Shown: positions 1 to 8,732 of the stretch, in pieces
How the letters are laid out: each line of letters begins with the position of its first letter
How positions within the stretch are numbered: position 1 is the first letter of the stretch
DNA from: Chitinophagales bacterium
GTDB taxonomy: Bacteria; Bacteroidota; Bacteroidia; Chitinophagales; Chitinophagaceae
NCBI GenBank assembly: GCA_015655125.1
Contig: JAATFP010000079.1
Span: 1 to 64,000, forward strand
Length of the DNA stretch: 64,000 nt
Direction: 5' to 3'
Translations under genes and position numbers: made by a program
Notes under the pieces: model-generated
The model's database searches: none
What the model saw: only the letters and a program-made list of their open reading frames with translations
What the model was told of the DNA's origin: nothing

Positions 1-1117
1 CTTTCAACAATGCAACTACTGCATCAAGGGATTTGTTAGACTTAGCAAGCAATTTATAGCTACCTGTAGCGAAGAATACATTTTTCGCAGCGAAGTTTAT
101 TTTTTCGATCACTTCTTTTGCGATTACCGGGCATCCCTGATTACTAGCTACACCTGCACGGGTAGGGCATTTATCTTCTTCATCATTTACACCATCACCA
201 TCCGTGTCGGGAATCGGGCAACCCTGGTAACGTGCCACACCTGCAACGGTAGGACACTTGTCTTCTTCATCATTTACACCATCGCCATCGGTATCAGGAA
301 CCGGACAACCCTGGTATTTTGCAACACCTGCCACATCGGGACACTTATCATCCGCATCTGCAATACCATCACCATCACGGTCAGGGCAACCTTGCAATGC
401 TGCAACCCCTGCTAGATCAGGACATTTATCGTCGGCATCCAGCACTCCGTCCCCATCACGATCCGTAATTACGGGTGGCGGTGGTGGTGGTGGCGTTCCG
501 GGGATTTTTTTACCGAATAATTTGAATTTCAACCCTGCCTGTATCTGTTGGTTATAAGCGGCAGGTTTAAGTGACGCATCGTCGGCAAGTTTTTTCAAAC
601 CGTGTACATATTTCGCGTAAATTGTTACACGGCCATGTGGAATGAATTCTATCCCGCCCAAAACACCTAAAGATGTTTTTTCAAAGTAGTCTTTGTTATT
701 TACATCGGTAGAAGTTGTTTTATCTGTCGCCTTGGTAAGAAAATCTGCTTGTCCGCCAAGATCGATCGCAAAATATTTACCCGCATGCAATTTTAAGAAC
801 AACGGAACGGAAATATATGTCAGTTCCTGGTTGTAGCTAGTAACATTTCCAGTTTCGTACTTCGTTCCTATGCGGGAGTACTGTGCCTGCAATTCCAGGG
901 AAACCGTATTTCCAAACGGAAAATTTACCCATACACCTGGTGCATAGCCCCATTTGAATTTTGTGTCAGTTCCTGGAATGTCGTCGCTCAGACGAAATTT
1001 AGAATAATTTGCTGCGCCCAGTACACCACCGGAGATCGTATACTTGTCGGCTGTTTGCGCAAATGAACTTGCAGCGCATAAGAATAGCGTTGCAAAAGAG
1101 AATAGGTGTTTTTTCAT
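1..1117 (-). CDS. OmpA-like outer-membrane protein with TSP3 repeats (3' end outside window)
   Basis: About 372 residues are visible and the reading frame runs off the left edge. The ATG at 1117 opens a signal peptide of about 21 residues ending SSFAQ. Next comes a stretch of roughly 180 residues with alternating aromatic and hydrophobic residues, typical of an 8-strand outer-membrane barrel, then a proline-rich linker (PPPPPP). Four thrombospondin type 3 repeats follow, with the pattern DxDGDGxxDxxDxCP...GCP, which bind calcium in this family. The visible end (INFAAKNVFFATGSYKL) is the start of an OmpA C-terminal domain, which usually binds peptidoglycan. The likely role is anchoring the outer membrane to the wall. 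The end of the protein and its binding residues are not visible. Neighbours give no further clue. Confidence 0.9.
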   Translation of the reverse strand, partial: MKKHLFSFATLFLCAASSFAQTADKYTISGGVLGAANYSKFRLSDDIPGTDTKFKWGYAPGVWVNFPFGNTVSLELQAQYSRIGTKYETGNVTSYNQELTYISVPLFLKLHAGKYFAIDLGGQADFLTKATDKTTSTDVNNKDYFEKTSLGVLGGIEFIPHGRVTIYAKYVHGLKKLADDASLKPAAYNQQIQAGLKFKLFGKKIPGTPPPPPPPVITDRDGDGVLDADDKCPDLAGVAALQGCPDRDGDGIADADDKCPDVAGVAKYQGCPVPDTDGDGVNDEEDKCPTVAGVARYQGCPIPDTDGDGVNDEEDKCPTRAGVASNQGCPVIAKEVIEKINFAAKNVFFATGSYKLLAKSNKSLDAVVALLK

Positions 1118-1400
1118 ACTAGTTGTTTATGTTTTTGCATATAATGCAATGGGTGTGCCGAAGTTGAAAAAATTGATAAAATGTTTGCAGCGAAATGGCA
1201 GAAAGATACAGGCACTAACTTTCCCATGATATTTTTACAGTTGTAATCGAGTCTTAATCTATTATACCACCACCGAAAAGAGTAGAATACCAACATGGTA
1301 ATTTTGTAAAAACAATCGCCAAAACATGTCGTAAGAATAAGTGTTAGAAAAAAATATTATATTGGAGTTCACCTTTTACCCACCCTTTAATCATCTACAC
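1118..1400. other. Intergenic region between divergent genes
   Basis: About 280 bases separate the leftward OmpA-like gene from the rightward hypothetical gene. Short frames cross it on both strands, but none has a signal peptide, a known domain or a convincing start. It presumably holds both promoters; I saw no clear TAnnTTTG box. Confidence 0.5.
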
Positions 1401-1934
1401 ATGGCCATTTACGAACCACTTAAGATCAATCCGCAAGCAGATGTTATCACGCTTACAGACGCCCAGGCGCGAATGTCAAACTGGAGATTTCTCGTCCGCA
1501 GTCTCTACAATCCCGCGAAAGGTTTTGCACCTAACGGGGTTTTTATACCACTAACTGATATTTTGGAGATTTCCAAGCTAAAGGACCAGGTAAAAGAAGT
1601 GGTAAATGCGGAAACGAAAGAGAAGATACCTATTACCATCGTTGGCATGCGCACTTATTTTGCCATGGATCAAAAACTGGATGTGGTAGGAAACCTCCGG
1701 GCGATAGATTATCCCATCAAGGCCATTCTTATTCCCGTATTTCAAAAGAACAGCGACCGGCAGCAGGTAGATGAAGGCGATTTTACATGCCTGGAAGATG
1801 TGCCAACGTACGATCTGATCGCACCGGTTCCCAGCATCACTGGGTCCAAAGATGCGATAGAGACAAATTACTCCATTTACGATATTACCCAGCCATGTCC
1901 AAAACTATGCGATCCGCAAAGTGATCTTTACTGA
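1401..1934 (+). CDS. Hypothetical protein, 177 aa
   Basis: I do not recognise this family. The frame is open from 1341, but the ATG at 1401 (MAIYEPLKINPQ) gives the natural start because the residues before it look untranslated. The protein has no signal peptide or membrane segment, so it is probably cytoplasmic. It is a mixed alpha/beta sequence with a cysteine-rich tail (ITQPCPKLCDP). It lies about 45 bases upstream of a membrane protein gene whose end overlaps a histidine kinase start, so it may belong to that signalling operon. A large hairpin begins 21 bases after its stop. Confidence 0.65.
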   Translation: MAIYEPLKINPQADVITLTDAQARMSNWRFLVRSLYNPAKGFAPNGVFIPLTDILEISKLKDQVKEVVNAETKEKIPITIVGMRTYFAMDQKLDVVGNLRAIDYPIKAILIPVFQKNSDRQQVDEGDFTCLEDVPTYDLIAPVPSITGSKDAIETNYSIYDITQPCPKLCDPQSDLY

Positions 1935-1954
1935 CATTTTTTCTTAACGACTTC

Positions 1955-2029
1955 TAAAATGATGGAGGGCGCTATCGTATGAAGCATCAATACCTTTTCA
2001 TGAACGTGATAGCACCCTCCATCATTTTA
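1955..2029 (+). promoter_or_regulatory. Long hairpin enclosing the start codon of the next gene
   Basis: The arms 1955-1976 and 2008-2029 are inverted repeats that pair at 21 of 22 positions. The 31-base loop contains both candidate ATG codons (1979 and 2000) of the membrane protein gene. The left arm holds GGAGGG at 1964-1969, a good Shine-Dalgarno sequence 9 bases before ATG 1979, and it pairs with CCCTCC in the coding sequence. This could gate translation. It could instead act as a transcription attenuator, but there is no T-run after it. Confidence 0.55.
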
Positions 2030-2620
2030 CTGCCATTGCTTATTGCAATGATAAAATTAAAATTGTTGCCGCGGGAGGCGCGTAGATTATTCGTTTACCT
2101 CGTTGTTGATGCAATGGTAAGCGTAACATCATCTGTGCTGGCGCGTTACAACGTTCCGAATACACCTTTGTATCACCTGGCCACGATTGTTCAAACGGTA
2201 CTGATCTTATATTTTTTTTATCTCGTGTTGCAAAAGAAGGCAGTTTCGGTATTTGTAAAATGGGCCATGTTTTTGTTCCCGGTAACCGGTATTGCAAACT
2301 CCATCTGGTTGCAGCCGATGCTCGAATTCAATTCTTATACACTGTCACTTCAATCCCTCATGATTATTCTTTGCTCGTTTTTTTACTGGTGGCACCAGGA
2401 AGACGATGCGGAACTCAAATGGGCCGCAATACCATTAAACTGGATCGTTAGCGGACTGCTGTTGTATTTTTCCAGTTCATTTTTATTATTCACCTTTTCC
2501 AATGCGGCGCTCACGTATCTTTCAGTAGAAAATTTTGCATTGATGTGGAACGTACATGCAGCGCTGAGTATCATCATGTATGTTTTAATGAGCATTGGTT
2601 TCAGCAAATACGAAAGATGA
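1979..2620 (+). CDS. Polytopic membrane protein, 213 aa, kinase-linked
   Basis: This is an inner-membrane protein with about six to seven hydrophobic helices separated by short loops; no enzymatic motif is visible. Two starts are possible, ATG 1979 (MKHQYLF) and ATG 2000 (MNVIAPS); only the first has a Shine-Dalgarno sequence at proper spacing. Its stop (TGA 2618-2620) overlaps the kinase ATG at 2617 in an ATGA junction, which normally means translational coupling. It may have served as a sensor or membrane partner for that kinase. The kinase copy next to it is now truncated; the full kinase lies 32.7 kb away. The function is unknown. Confidence 0.75.
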   Translation: MKHQYLFMNVIAPSIILLPLLIAMIKLKLLPREARRLFVYLVVDAMVSVTSSVLARYNVPNTPLYHLATIVQTVLILYFFYLVLQKKAVSVFVKWAMFLFPVTGIANSIWLQPMLEFNSYTLSLQSLMIILCSFFYWWHQEDDAELKWAAIPLNWIVSGLLLYFSSSFLLFTFSNAALTYLSVENFALMWNVHAALSIIMYVLMSIGFSKYER

Positions 2621-2740
2621 ACGATAATTTTTACATACTGCTGCTCATCAGCGTCGCGGGCGTTGCGATGATCATCATCAGCTTTATATTATTGCAGGTA
2701 CGAAACCGCAACAGCTTTCGGCGGCGGAGATATCGCATCA
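2601..2740 (+). repeat. Left copy of direct repeat (kinase 5' end)
   Basis: These 140 bases match 35337-35498 with no substitution. The only difference is 22 bases missing here, between two CAACAG motifs. The repeat starts 16 bases before the kinase ATG and ends inside the kinase gene. Upstream and downstream flanks of the two copies are unrelated. Confidence 0.95.
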
Positions 2741-2856
2741 AACGAAATATGGCAGGAGTGATGGTAACTATTTTATCTTTCATGATTTCCATTTTAAAAT
2801 CATTTACAATTCCTGCAAAATTGAAAATAGGCTCCGGAAAGGGGATGGTTGTTTAG
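2617..2856 (+). pseudogene. Truncated sensor histidine kinase, 5' remnant
   Basis: The first 32 codons are identical to the intact kinase at 35353 and include its single N-terminal transmembrane helix (ILLLISVAGVAMIIISFILL). A 22-bp deletion after RNRN then shifts the frame, and homology to the kinase ends at 2740. The rest of the open frame to 2856 looks like chance coding. No dimerisation or ATPase domain remains, so no kinase can be made. The upstream membrane protein overlaps its start by 4 bp, so this was the original 5' end of the operon's kinase gene. The break marks the left edge of the island. Confidence 0.92.
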
Positions 2857-3180
2857 CCACGGAAAACTAACTGTTCATTGGCGTATGGTATAATTTTTTA
2901 TTCAGCGAATAGTGTTGCTCATCAATCTTAATTCGCCTGATACTTTATAATACCGATGTAAGGTGTTAAAAAAATATCCGCATTATATCCCGATTGAATG
3001 GACTGGTTACGATATATCCCAAACCCATACTATTCTATAATTACACCGGTACCTATTCTGTGGCAGATTTTCATACCCAACACATTAATAAGAATAATAG
3101 TAGTTGTATGATGTAAATATATTTGAGCGAAAAGCCAATGCAGCATAATCATTTCAACACGCAGTCACTTACATTTGAAG
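2857..3180. other. AT-rich region inside left island edge
   Basis: About 320 bases without a credible gene. It separates the kinase remnant from the first cargo gene and presumably contains that gene's promoter. TACATTTG at 3169-3176 matches the -7 consensus but lies too close to the ATG at 3181 to give a normal leader. Confidence 0.4.
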
Positions 3181-4362
3181 ATGAAAAAACTGAAACTTTC
3201 TGCTGCTTTTTCGTTGATTGCATTGCTTTTAATTTCTTTCCTGTCGTGTAAAAAAACTATAAAGGAAAATTCTTTTGGCGATGATGTTGCCTTTTTAAAA
3301 AAATACCATGATGTAGTTATTTTAAAAAACGAAAACAGCCGGTTACTCATCGTTCCAGGCTTGCAGGCGCGCGTGATGAGCAGCACTGCCGGTGGCGATG
3401 ACGGTAACAGCTATGGCTGGGTAAATTACGATCTTATAAGTTCCGCAAAGTATGCACCACACATCAATGCATTTGGGGGCGAAGAGCGGCTCTGGCTGGG
3501 ACCAGAAGGCGGACAATTCGGATTATTTTTTAAAAAAGGTCAGGATTTTTCTTTTGCTAACTGGCAAACGCCGGGGGTGTTCGATACGGCGGCTTTTGAC
3601 ATTAATAGTAAAGACGAAACATTTGCGGTTTTTTCAAAGAAATTTGAATTGGAAAACCATTCCGGAACACGCTATTCTATCGGCATTCAAAGAAAGATAT
3701 CGTTGCTTGATAAATCGTCTGCCGAAAAGTTACTTGGCATTTCATTACCAGAGGTGCAGTGGGTAGGCTATCAATCAGAAAATACCATCCGGAACGAAGG
3801 TACGCAGGCGTGGGAAACATCAAGCGGCTTACTGTCCGTATGGTTGCTTTGCATGCTCAAATCGTCGCCTCAAAATACCATTCTCATTCCTTATAAACCC
3901 GAAGGTGATTCGCTGATCAACGATTCTTATTTTGGGAAGGTACCTTTAGAAAGACTACAGAGAAACAACGGGCTCATAAGTTTTACTGCCGACGCCGCCT
4001 ATCGCAGCAAGATCGGCGTTCCGCCTGCAGCAGTAAAACCTTTCGCCGGAAGCTACGATGCCAAAAGAAACGTGCTTACCATACTGAGTTTTGATTTTAA
4101 TAATGATACTTCTTATGTAAATTCAGCGTGGGAGCAACAGGCAGATCCCTACAAAGGCGATGTGCTGAATGCCTATAACGATGGCCCGAATGCCGAAGGC
4201 AAGCGGCTCGGTAACTTCTACGAACTTGAAAGTTCATCGCCTGCACTTTCTTTGCAGCCTGGTACATCTTTCACTCACCGCCAGCGCATCTTTCATTTTG
4301 AAGGCGATAAGAGCAAACTGGATAAGATTGCCAGGAAGTTGTTAGGTAAGAGCATTCTTTAA
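3181..4362 (+). CDS. Lipoprotein, mutarotase-like fold (probably DUF6786 family)
   Basis: The ATG at 3181 starts a lipoprotein signal with a lipobox at LLISFLSC, so Cys23 should be lipidated and the protein held in the outer or inner membrane. The mature part of about 370 residues is rich in beta strands and carries the motif GGEERLWLGPEGGQFGLFF, which I associate with Bacteroidota proteins of DUF6786, related in fold to galactose mutarotases. No reaction has been assigned to the family as far as I know. As the first cargo gene of a fucose locus it may bind or equilibrate sugars outside the cell. It converges with the GH29-like/GH172 fusion gene, 65 bases away. Confidence 0.65.
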   Translation: MKKLKLSAAFSLIALLLISFLSCKKTIKENSFGDDVAFLKKYHDVVILKNENSRLLIVPGLQARVMSSTAGGDDGNSYGWVNYDLISSAKYAPHINAFGGEERLWLGPEGGQFGLFFKKGQDFSFANWQTPGVFDTAAFDINSKDETFAVFSKKFELENHSGTRYSIGIQRKISLLDKSSAEKLLGISLPEVQWVGYQSENTIRNEGTQAWETSSGLLSVWLLCMLKSSPQNTILIPYKPEGDSLINDSYFGKVPLERLQRNNGLISFTADAAYRSKIGVPPAAVKPFAGSYDAKRNVLTILSFDFNNDTSYVNSAWEQQADPYKGDVLNAYNDGPNAEGKRLGNFYELESSSPALSLQPGTSFTHRQRIFHFEGDKSKLDKIARKLLGKSIL

Positions 4363-4427
4363 GACAACGGCTGAAGGTTTTTCTCCATCAAATACCAAGT
4401 ACAAACTTCGAGATTCGATCCTTAACG

Positions 4428-6902
4428 TTACAACTTTGCGTACCAATATACTGCCACGCCATAATCCAGTTTTGTTGCTTCTTTGACGAATGTTCCCTGT
4501 GTGAGTACTTCCATATCCAGTTTAAGTTCTGATTTAAATGGAATGGCATCGAGTAAGCGGATTCGGCTGTTAACAGTGGTACCTGTAAATTCAGGACCCT
4601 CCGGAAGCCTGGGTTGCGCGCCGAAGGGACCATCGAAAATGGTGCGGTCGCCCCAGGCATAGCCGTAATAATCTTCGCTGCCGGTGCCGAATTGGGAGGG
4701 AAATTCTTCTCCGTCGATCGATATTTTTTCCGGCCCCTCTCCCCACCACCTTGGCGAGTCGCTGGTAATATTAAGCGTATCGCCTACGTAAACGCCGCAG
4801 CCCTTTACATGTATGAAATTAAAGTTGGGTGTAGGAAGATTGCTGATGCGTTGGTCCATGTGCCAGCTGGAATGAAAATACATTGAACGATCATCCCATT
4901 TCCAGAGATCGGTGTTTGCAGAAACAGTTACGACCACGCTTTCCTTACCTGCGGAAATGACCTTTATCTGAGCGGATTTTTCATAAGGCATCATCCAGCG
5001 ACAATAGAGTAGCCCATTCTTTTGCACTGCGCGCATCCTGTCGGAAAATGGGTTTAATCCTGATCCGCTTCCAAAAAAATCACCAACGGGACATAACACC
5101 GTTTCCTTACCATCGAAACTGATAGAAAGCATCATTGATCGCAAAGCGCTTCCGATATTTTTTGCATCGAGTTTTACCGACAGGTATTTGATGGCGTTAG
5201 ATCCTGTTGGAAGATCAAGCACCAATGCGTCGTGGGGATAAATTTTTTTTGTATTGCTAAAACCTTTCACTGCAGGAATATTATAACTAGCCGTCAACGC
5301 CGATGCTGCTTTTTTCACATGCTGCTCAGCAGCGTTGAAATGGTCTATGGAAAAAGATTCCACGCGTGTGCCTGCATTATATGCACGGTATTGAATGATG
5401 TAAAAAAGATCGGCGGGTTCTGCCCATCCGCATACGTTTTTGTCTACCGTGACTTTACAACTTTTCCCAAATGGTACAGGCAGGTAAACATTTCCGCCGC
5501 GCGCCCTGATGGCCGCAAATGGCGGCTTTACGAAATCTTCACCGTAAAAGAATTTCATCATATTTACTTCAATTGCCGGATTTTTTTTGCCATCGATATA
5601 TACCCGAAAGATGGCATCCTTCGCCATATTGGGCGCCCACATGCGGACGATTGCACCGGCACCTTCGTGTTCCATCAATACCCATTCTTTCTGGCCATTG
5701 CCTTTGTCTTCTATCCGGATAAAGTTGCCGATCGCTTTATTGCCAAATTGACCAGGATTGTGGCGGTCGGACGTTTGTAGCGCACTTGATTGCTTGTTCT
5801 GCCATTCGATAGCCGGCCATCTTGCAAGCGAGGCGGCGTCGGTCATTTCTTCCAGCAACTGCAAAAAACTAATGGATGCAGCTGTTTTTAGAACAGCCAA
5901 TTGTTTGACATAGGCATCCGGTATCACACCTTCGTCACTTACGGGAACGTCCCATGTTACTGCGCCGCCGTGTCCTATCACGTGATCGGTCCAGCTTTTT
6001 ATCATTGCATCTGAAAATCTCGGCTCGCCGGTTCCCCACCATGCGCCGAGAAAATTTAGGAAATGCAATTGGTCGCCGGAAATGTTTGGACCGAGATAAT
6101 ATTCTTTCTGATCAAATACGCGAATGCCGCATGTTGGGAGAAAGTAATCTACTTCACCGGCCAAAAAATCTTCAGAAGGTGTAGCAGGCAACAGTTGGTC
6201 GCGGTTCATGCCTATTGGGCCAGTGTTGTAGGCGATAATTGAATTTGCATTTCCAGATTTAAATGCTTTTGTAAAAGCTGAGTATTCAGCTTCATTGTTG
6301 TATTTGCCATCTATCCACCAGGCGGAAATAGCGTTGCCCCATCGTTGCGACCACTCGGTGATCACGGCCAGCCATGCGGATTGATCTTTAGGTTCATTGT
6401 TGCCAAATGCGGGCAGATACGCACAAAGCCGGATGTCTTTTTTTGAAAGTTCGACCGCAAGATCGGCGATCAAATCGCGGTCGGATAATTTTCCATGCGA
6501 TGGACCGAAGATGCCCTCATAAGTTTTATTGGGCGAACAAAAATAACCGCCTCCCTGACCGATCGTGATAAAATAATATGCAGCACCCAGTTCCGATAAT
6601 TGTGAAGCGAGTTTCGCGGCGTTGAAAGAATTTACTTTTTTGTTCCATAATTCACCGGTCATATTTTCGGGCACGGGCGCGCTTGGCATGTGTACAAGGT
6701 AATGGCTAAATAATCCCCAGCCGGCTTCCCGCAGCCATTTTGTATTCGGGTTCAGGTCTTTTGCAGACAACGATACCTTCGATTCGCCTTTGGGAATCGT
6801 TTCTTTTTCATTCAATGCGAATGCCGGGGAAATACCTAAGGCGTTCAATGCGGCTGTGGCAGCAGTTGCTGTGGTGATGGTCAAAAAATTTCTTCTTTCC
6901 AT
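4428..6902 (-). CDS. Tat-exported GH29-like / GH172 (DUF2961) fusion glycosidase
   Basis: The 824-residue protein begins MERRNFLTI, a twin-arginine signal with a hydrophobic stretch to about residue 30. Residues about 50-360 resemble an alpha-L-fucosidase-like TIM barrel: WGLFSHYL matches the GLFxHW region, and AWWIDG places Asp198 where GH29 has its nucleophile. Residues about 375-824 are a DUF2961 domain, now GH172, with the hallmark GTGSEDYYGYAWG at 739-751. GH172 enzymes act on alpha-D-fructofuranosides or alpha-D-arabinofuranosides. The two domains could cut one mixed substrate in turn. The gene is last in the leftward arm, 96 bases after the lactonase gene. Activity of the N-terminal domain is unproven; its other catalytic residues could not be placed. 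Confidence 0.8.
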   Translation of the reverse strand: MERRNFLTITTATAATAALNALGISPAFALNEKETIPKGESKVSLSAKDLNPNTKWLREAGWGLFSHYLVHMPSAPVPENMTGELWNKKVNSFNAAKLASQLSELGAAYYFITIGQGGGYFCSPNKTYEGIFGPSHGKLSDRDLIADLAVELSKKDIRLCAYLPAFGNNEPKDQSAWLAVITEWSQRWGNAISAWWIDGKYNNEAEYSAFTKAFKSGNANSIIAYNTGPIGMNRDQLLPATPSEDFLAGEVDYFLPTCGIRVFDQKEYYLGPNISGDQLHFLNFLGAWWGTGEPRFSDAMIKSWTDHVIGHGGAVTWDVPVSDEGVIPDAYVKQLAVLKTAASISFLQLLEEMTDAASLARWPAIEWQNKQSSALQTSDRHNPGQFGNKAIGNFIRIEDKGNGQKEWVLMEHEGAGAIVRMWAPNMAKDAIFRVYIDGKKNPAIEVNMMKFFYGEDFVKPPFAAIRARGGNVYLPVPFGKSCKVTVDKNVCGWAEPADLFYIIQYRAYNAGTRVESFSIDHFNAAEQHVKKAASALTASYNIPAVKGFSNTKKIYPHDALVLDLPTGSNAIKYLSVKLDAKNIGSALRSMMLSISFDGKETVLCPVGDFFGSGSGLNPFSDRMRAVQKNGLLYCRWMMPYEKSAQIKVISAGKESVVVTVSANTDLWKWDDRSMYFHSSWHMDQRISNLPTPNFNFIHVKGCGVYVGDTLNITSDSPRWWGEGPEKISIDGEEFPSQFGTGSEDYYGYAWGDRTIFDGPFGAQPRLPEGPEFTGTTVNSRIRLLDAIPFKSELKLDMEVLTQGTFVKEATKLDYGVAVYWYAKL

Positions 6903-6998
6903 ATGGCAATAGTTTGATGGCGCAATAAAAATAGTTTTTCAGCACAAAGAAAAACCATGGCAAGAGAGCATTGTTATCAATTATTCTGGCAATTTTTA

Positions 6999-7835
6999 TT
7001 AGAGATGGTAGAACCTTTCTGCATTTTGCTGAAAGAACAATCGTTGTTCAGTTTCCGAAAAGGCAGAAAAGTAGTGAAGGGCAAGGTCTGTTACTTCGTC
7101 GTAACCAGCAGCCAGTAAGCATACCGGCCAGTCGGATCCGAACATGATCCTGTCTGTTCCGAATGTTTTTACGATGAAATCGAAATATGGGTATAACGCT
7201 TCCTTTTTCCAGTTGTGCCAATCCGCTTCCGTTACCAGTCCTGACAGCTTGCAATACACATTTTTACATTTCGCGATGCGCAGCATGGCTGTTTTCCATT
7301 GATGAATGTCGCCTGTTTTAATGGCTGGTTTTGCTAGGTGATCGATTACAAACCGTTGCGTAGGAAAAGCCGCTGCAAGCGTTGCTGCGTAGGGAAGCTG
7401 ATCGGGTAGAATGATAAAATCGTATGTAAAATTGTATTGTTCAAGAAGTCCTATACCCCTGATAAATGCCGGACGCAGCATGCCATCACGCTGCTGTTGG
7501 CTTTGCAACATATGACGGAAGCCTTTTAATTTTCGATCCTTTGCGTATGTTTCCAATTTTCTTTCGATGTCCGGCGATTCCAGATCTATCCAGCCCACCA
7601 CACCTTTGATGAAATCAAATTTTGCCGCAAGATCGAGGAGGAAAATAGTTTCTTCGTCGGTTTCGTTTGCCTGCACTGCGATACAGCCCGACATATTGTT
7701 GTCGCGAAGTAATGGAGCAAGGTGATCCGGTAAAAAATCGCGCTTCAGGATATCCATTTTGTCAGATATCCAGTGATCACGCACAGGATGATATTTCCAA
7801 AAATGCTGATGCGCATCGATTGCCTGTACATTCAT
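6999..7835 (-). CDS. Amidohydrolase-family lactonase, probable L-fuconolactonase
   Basis: This 278-residue cytoplasmic protein is a COG3618-type metal-dependent hydrolase. It shows the N-terminal IDAHQHFW motif, VIDHLAKP in the middle, and MFGSDWPVC near the C terminus, whose Asp is the usual catalytic residue. Enzymes of this family open sugar lactones; the L-fucose member converts L-fucono-lactone to L-fuconate. The context fits: a C. jejuni fucose cluster also encodes such an amidohydrolase (Cj0487), and here it lies 10 bases downstream of an FAH-family hydrolase and is co-directional with a dehydratase and an SDR. It could also act on the D-arabinose lactone. Confidence 0.85.
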   Translation of the reverse strand: MNVQAIDAHQHFWKYHPVRDHWISDKMDILKRDFLPDHLAPLLRDNNMSGCIAVQANETDEETIFLLDLAAKFDFIKGVVGWIDLESPDIERKLETYAKDRKLKGFRHMLQSQQQRDGMLRPAFIRGIGLLEQYNFTYDFIILPDQLPYAATLAAAFPTQRFVIDHLAKPAIKTGDIHQWKTAMLRIAKCKNVYCKLSGLVTEADWHNWKKEALYPYFDFIVKTFGTDRIMFGSDWPVCLLAAGYDEVTDLALHYFSAFSETEQRLFFQQNAERFYHL

Positions 7836-7845
7836 AAGATCAATT

Positions 7846-8703
7846 TCAATTGCCGCTGTAAGCTTTTACCGTTTGTTTCGATGTGCCCAGGCCATCGATT
7901 CCCAGTTCTACGATGTCGCCATCTTTAAGGTATACAGCGGGTTTTAAACCCATACCCACACCGGCAGGCGTACCCGTGGAGATGACATCTCCTGGCAATA
8001 ATGTCATAAACTGGCTGGTATAGGATATCAGGAAAGGAACATTAAAAATAAGGTTGCTGGTGTTGCCATCCTGCATTTTCTGCCCGTTAACATTCAGCCA
8101 AAGCCGCAATTGGTTCACGTCTTTTATTTCATCCGGCGTCACGAGCCATGGTCCAAGCGGTGCAAATGTATCGCAGCCTTTTCCTTTGTCCCAGGTGCCG
8201 TTTCTTTCAAGTTGGTATGCGCGTTCTGATACGTCGTTGTGAAGACAATAGCCTGCCACGTGATCCAGAGCAGCAGCTTCGCTTACATAACTTGCTTTTT
8301 TGCCGATCACCACGGCAAGTTCCACCTCCCAATCGGTTTTTTCAGAATTTTTCGGAATGATGACATCGTCAAACGGGCCGACAAGGGCCGTTGTTGATTT
8401 CATAAAAATGATCGGTTCGGATGGAGTAGTGGCACCGGTTTCCCTTGCATGGTCGGCATAGTTCAAACCGATACAGACTATTTTCGACGGCCTGGCAACA
8501 GGTGCGCCAAATCTCACATCCGGGGGTGCTGTTACGATATGATCGATATTATTTAGTATGTATTGCTGCAGGGCGGCGAAATTATCCGAACAGAAAAAGT
8601 TTTCATCATAATCCGTTGTAAACCCGCTTACATCATATATTTTATTATCAATGAGTACACCAGGTTTTTCATGCCCGAGCGTACCAAATCTTACTAGTTT
8701 CAT
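7846..8703 (-). CDS. FAH-family hydrolase, probable 2,4-diketo-3-deoxy-L-fuconate hydrolase
   Basis: The 285-residue protein belongs to the fumarylacetoacetate hydrolase family. The C-terminal catalytic domain begins at KIVCIGLNYADHA, and the metal ligands are visible in DWEVELAVVIG and HNDVSER. In the non-phosphorylating L-fucose pathway a member of this family splits 2,4-diketo-3-deoxy-L-fuconate into pyruvate and L-lactate. The genes on both sides fit: an SDR dehydrogenase 29 bases upstream and the lactonase 10 bases downstream. Automatic annotation would often call it ureidoglycolate lyase; no purine genes are nearby, so that is unlikely. It replaces the aldolase plus aldehyde dehydrogenase used by C. 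jejuni. Confidence 0.83.
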   Translation of the reverse strand: MKLVRFGTLGHEKPGVLIDNKIYDVSGFTTDYDENFFCSDNFAALQQYILNNIDHIVTAPPDVRFGAPVARPSKIVCIGLNYADHARETGATTPSEPIIFMKSTTALVGPFDDVIIPKNSEKTDWEVELAVVIGKKASYVSEAAALDHVAGYCLHNDVSERAYQLERNGTWDKGKGCDTFAPLGPWLVTPDEIKDVNQLRLWLNVNGQKMQDGNTSNLIFNVPFLISYTSQFMTLLPGDVISTGTPAGVGMGLKPAVYLKDGDIVELGIDGLGTSKQTVKAYSGN

Positions 8704-8732
8704 AATTTTTGCTGTATATTAAACGATTAAAA

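Noticed and set aside
180-480. Regular repeats resembling a CRISPR-like array
   Set aside because: The repeats are coding, each a TSP3 unit of about 75-80 bases with varied sequence and no spacer structure.
258-557. Rightward Ser/Pro-rich reading frame with periodic repeats
   Set aside because: It is the antisense shadow of the TSP3 repeats in the leftward OmpA-like gene; its periodicity comes from those repeats.
2741-2856. Extension of the kinase remnant frame as a new gene
   Set aside because: After the 22-bp deletion it reads out of frame and then through unrelated DNA; it shows no domain.
7846-8703. Ureidoglycolate lyase (common automatic name for this family)
   Set aside because: No purine catabolism genes are nearby, and the neighbours fit the diketo-fuconate step.
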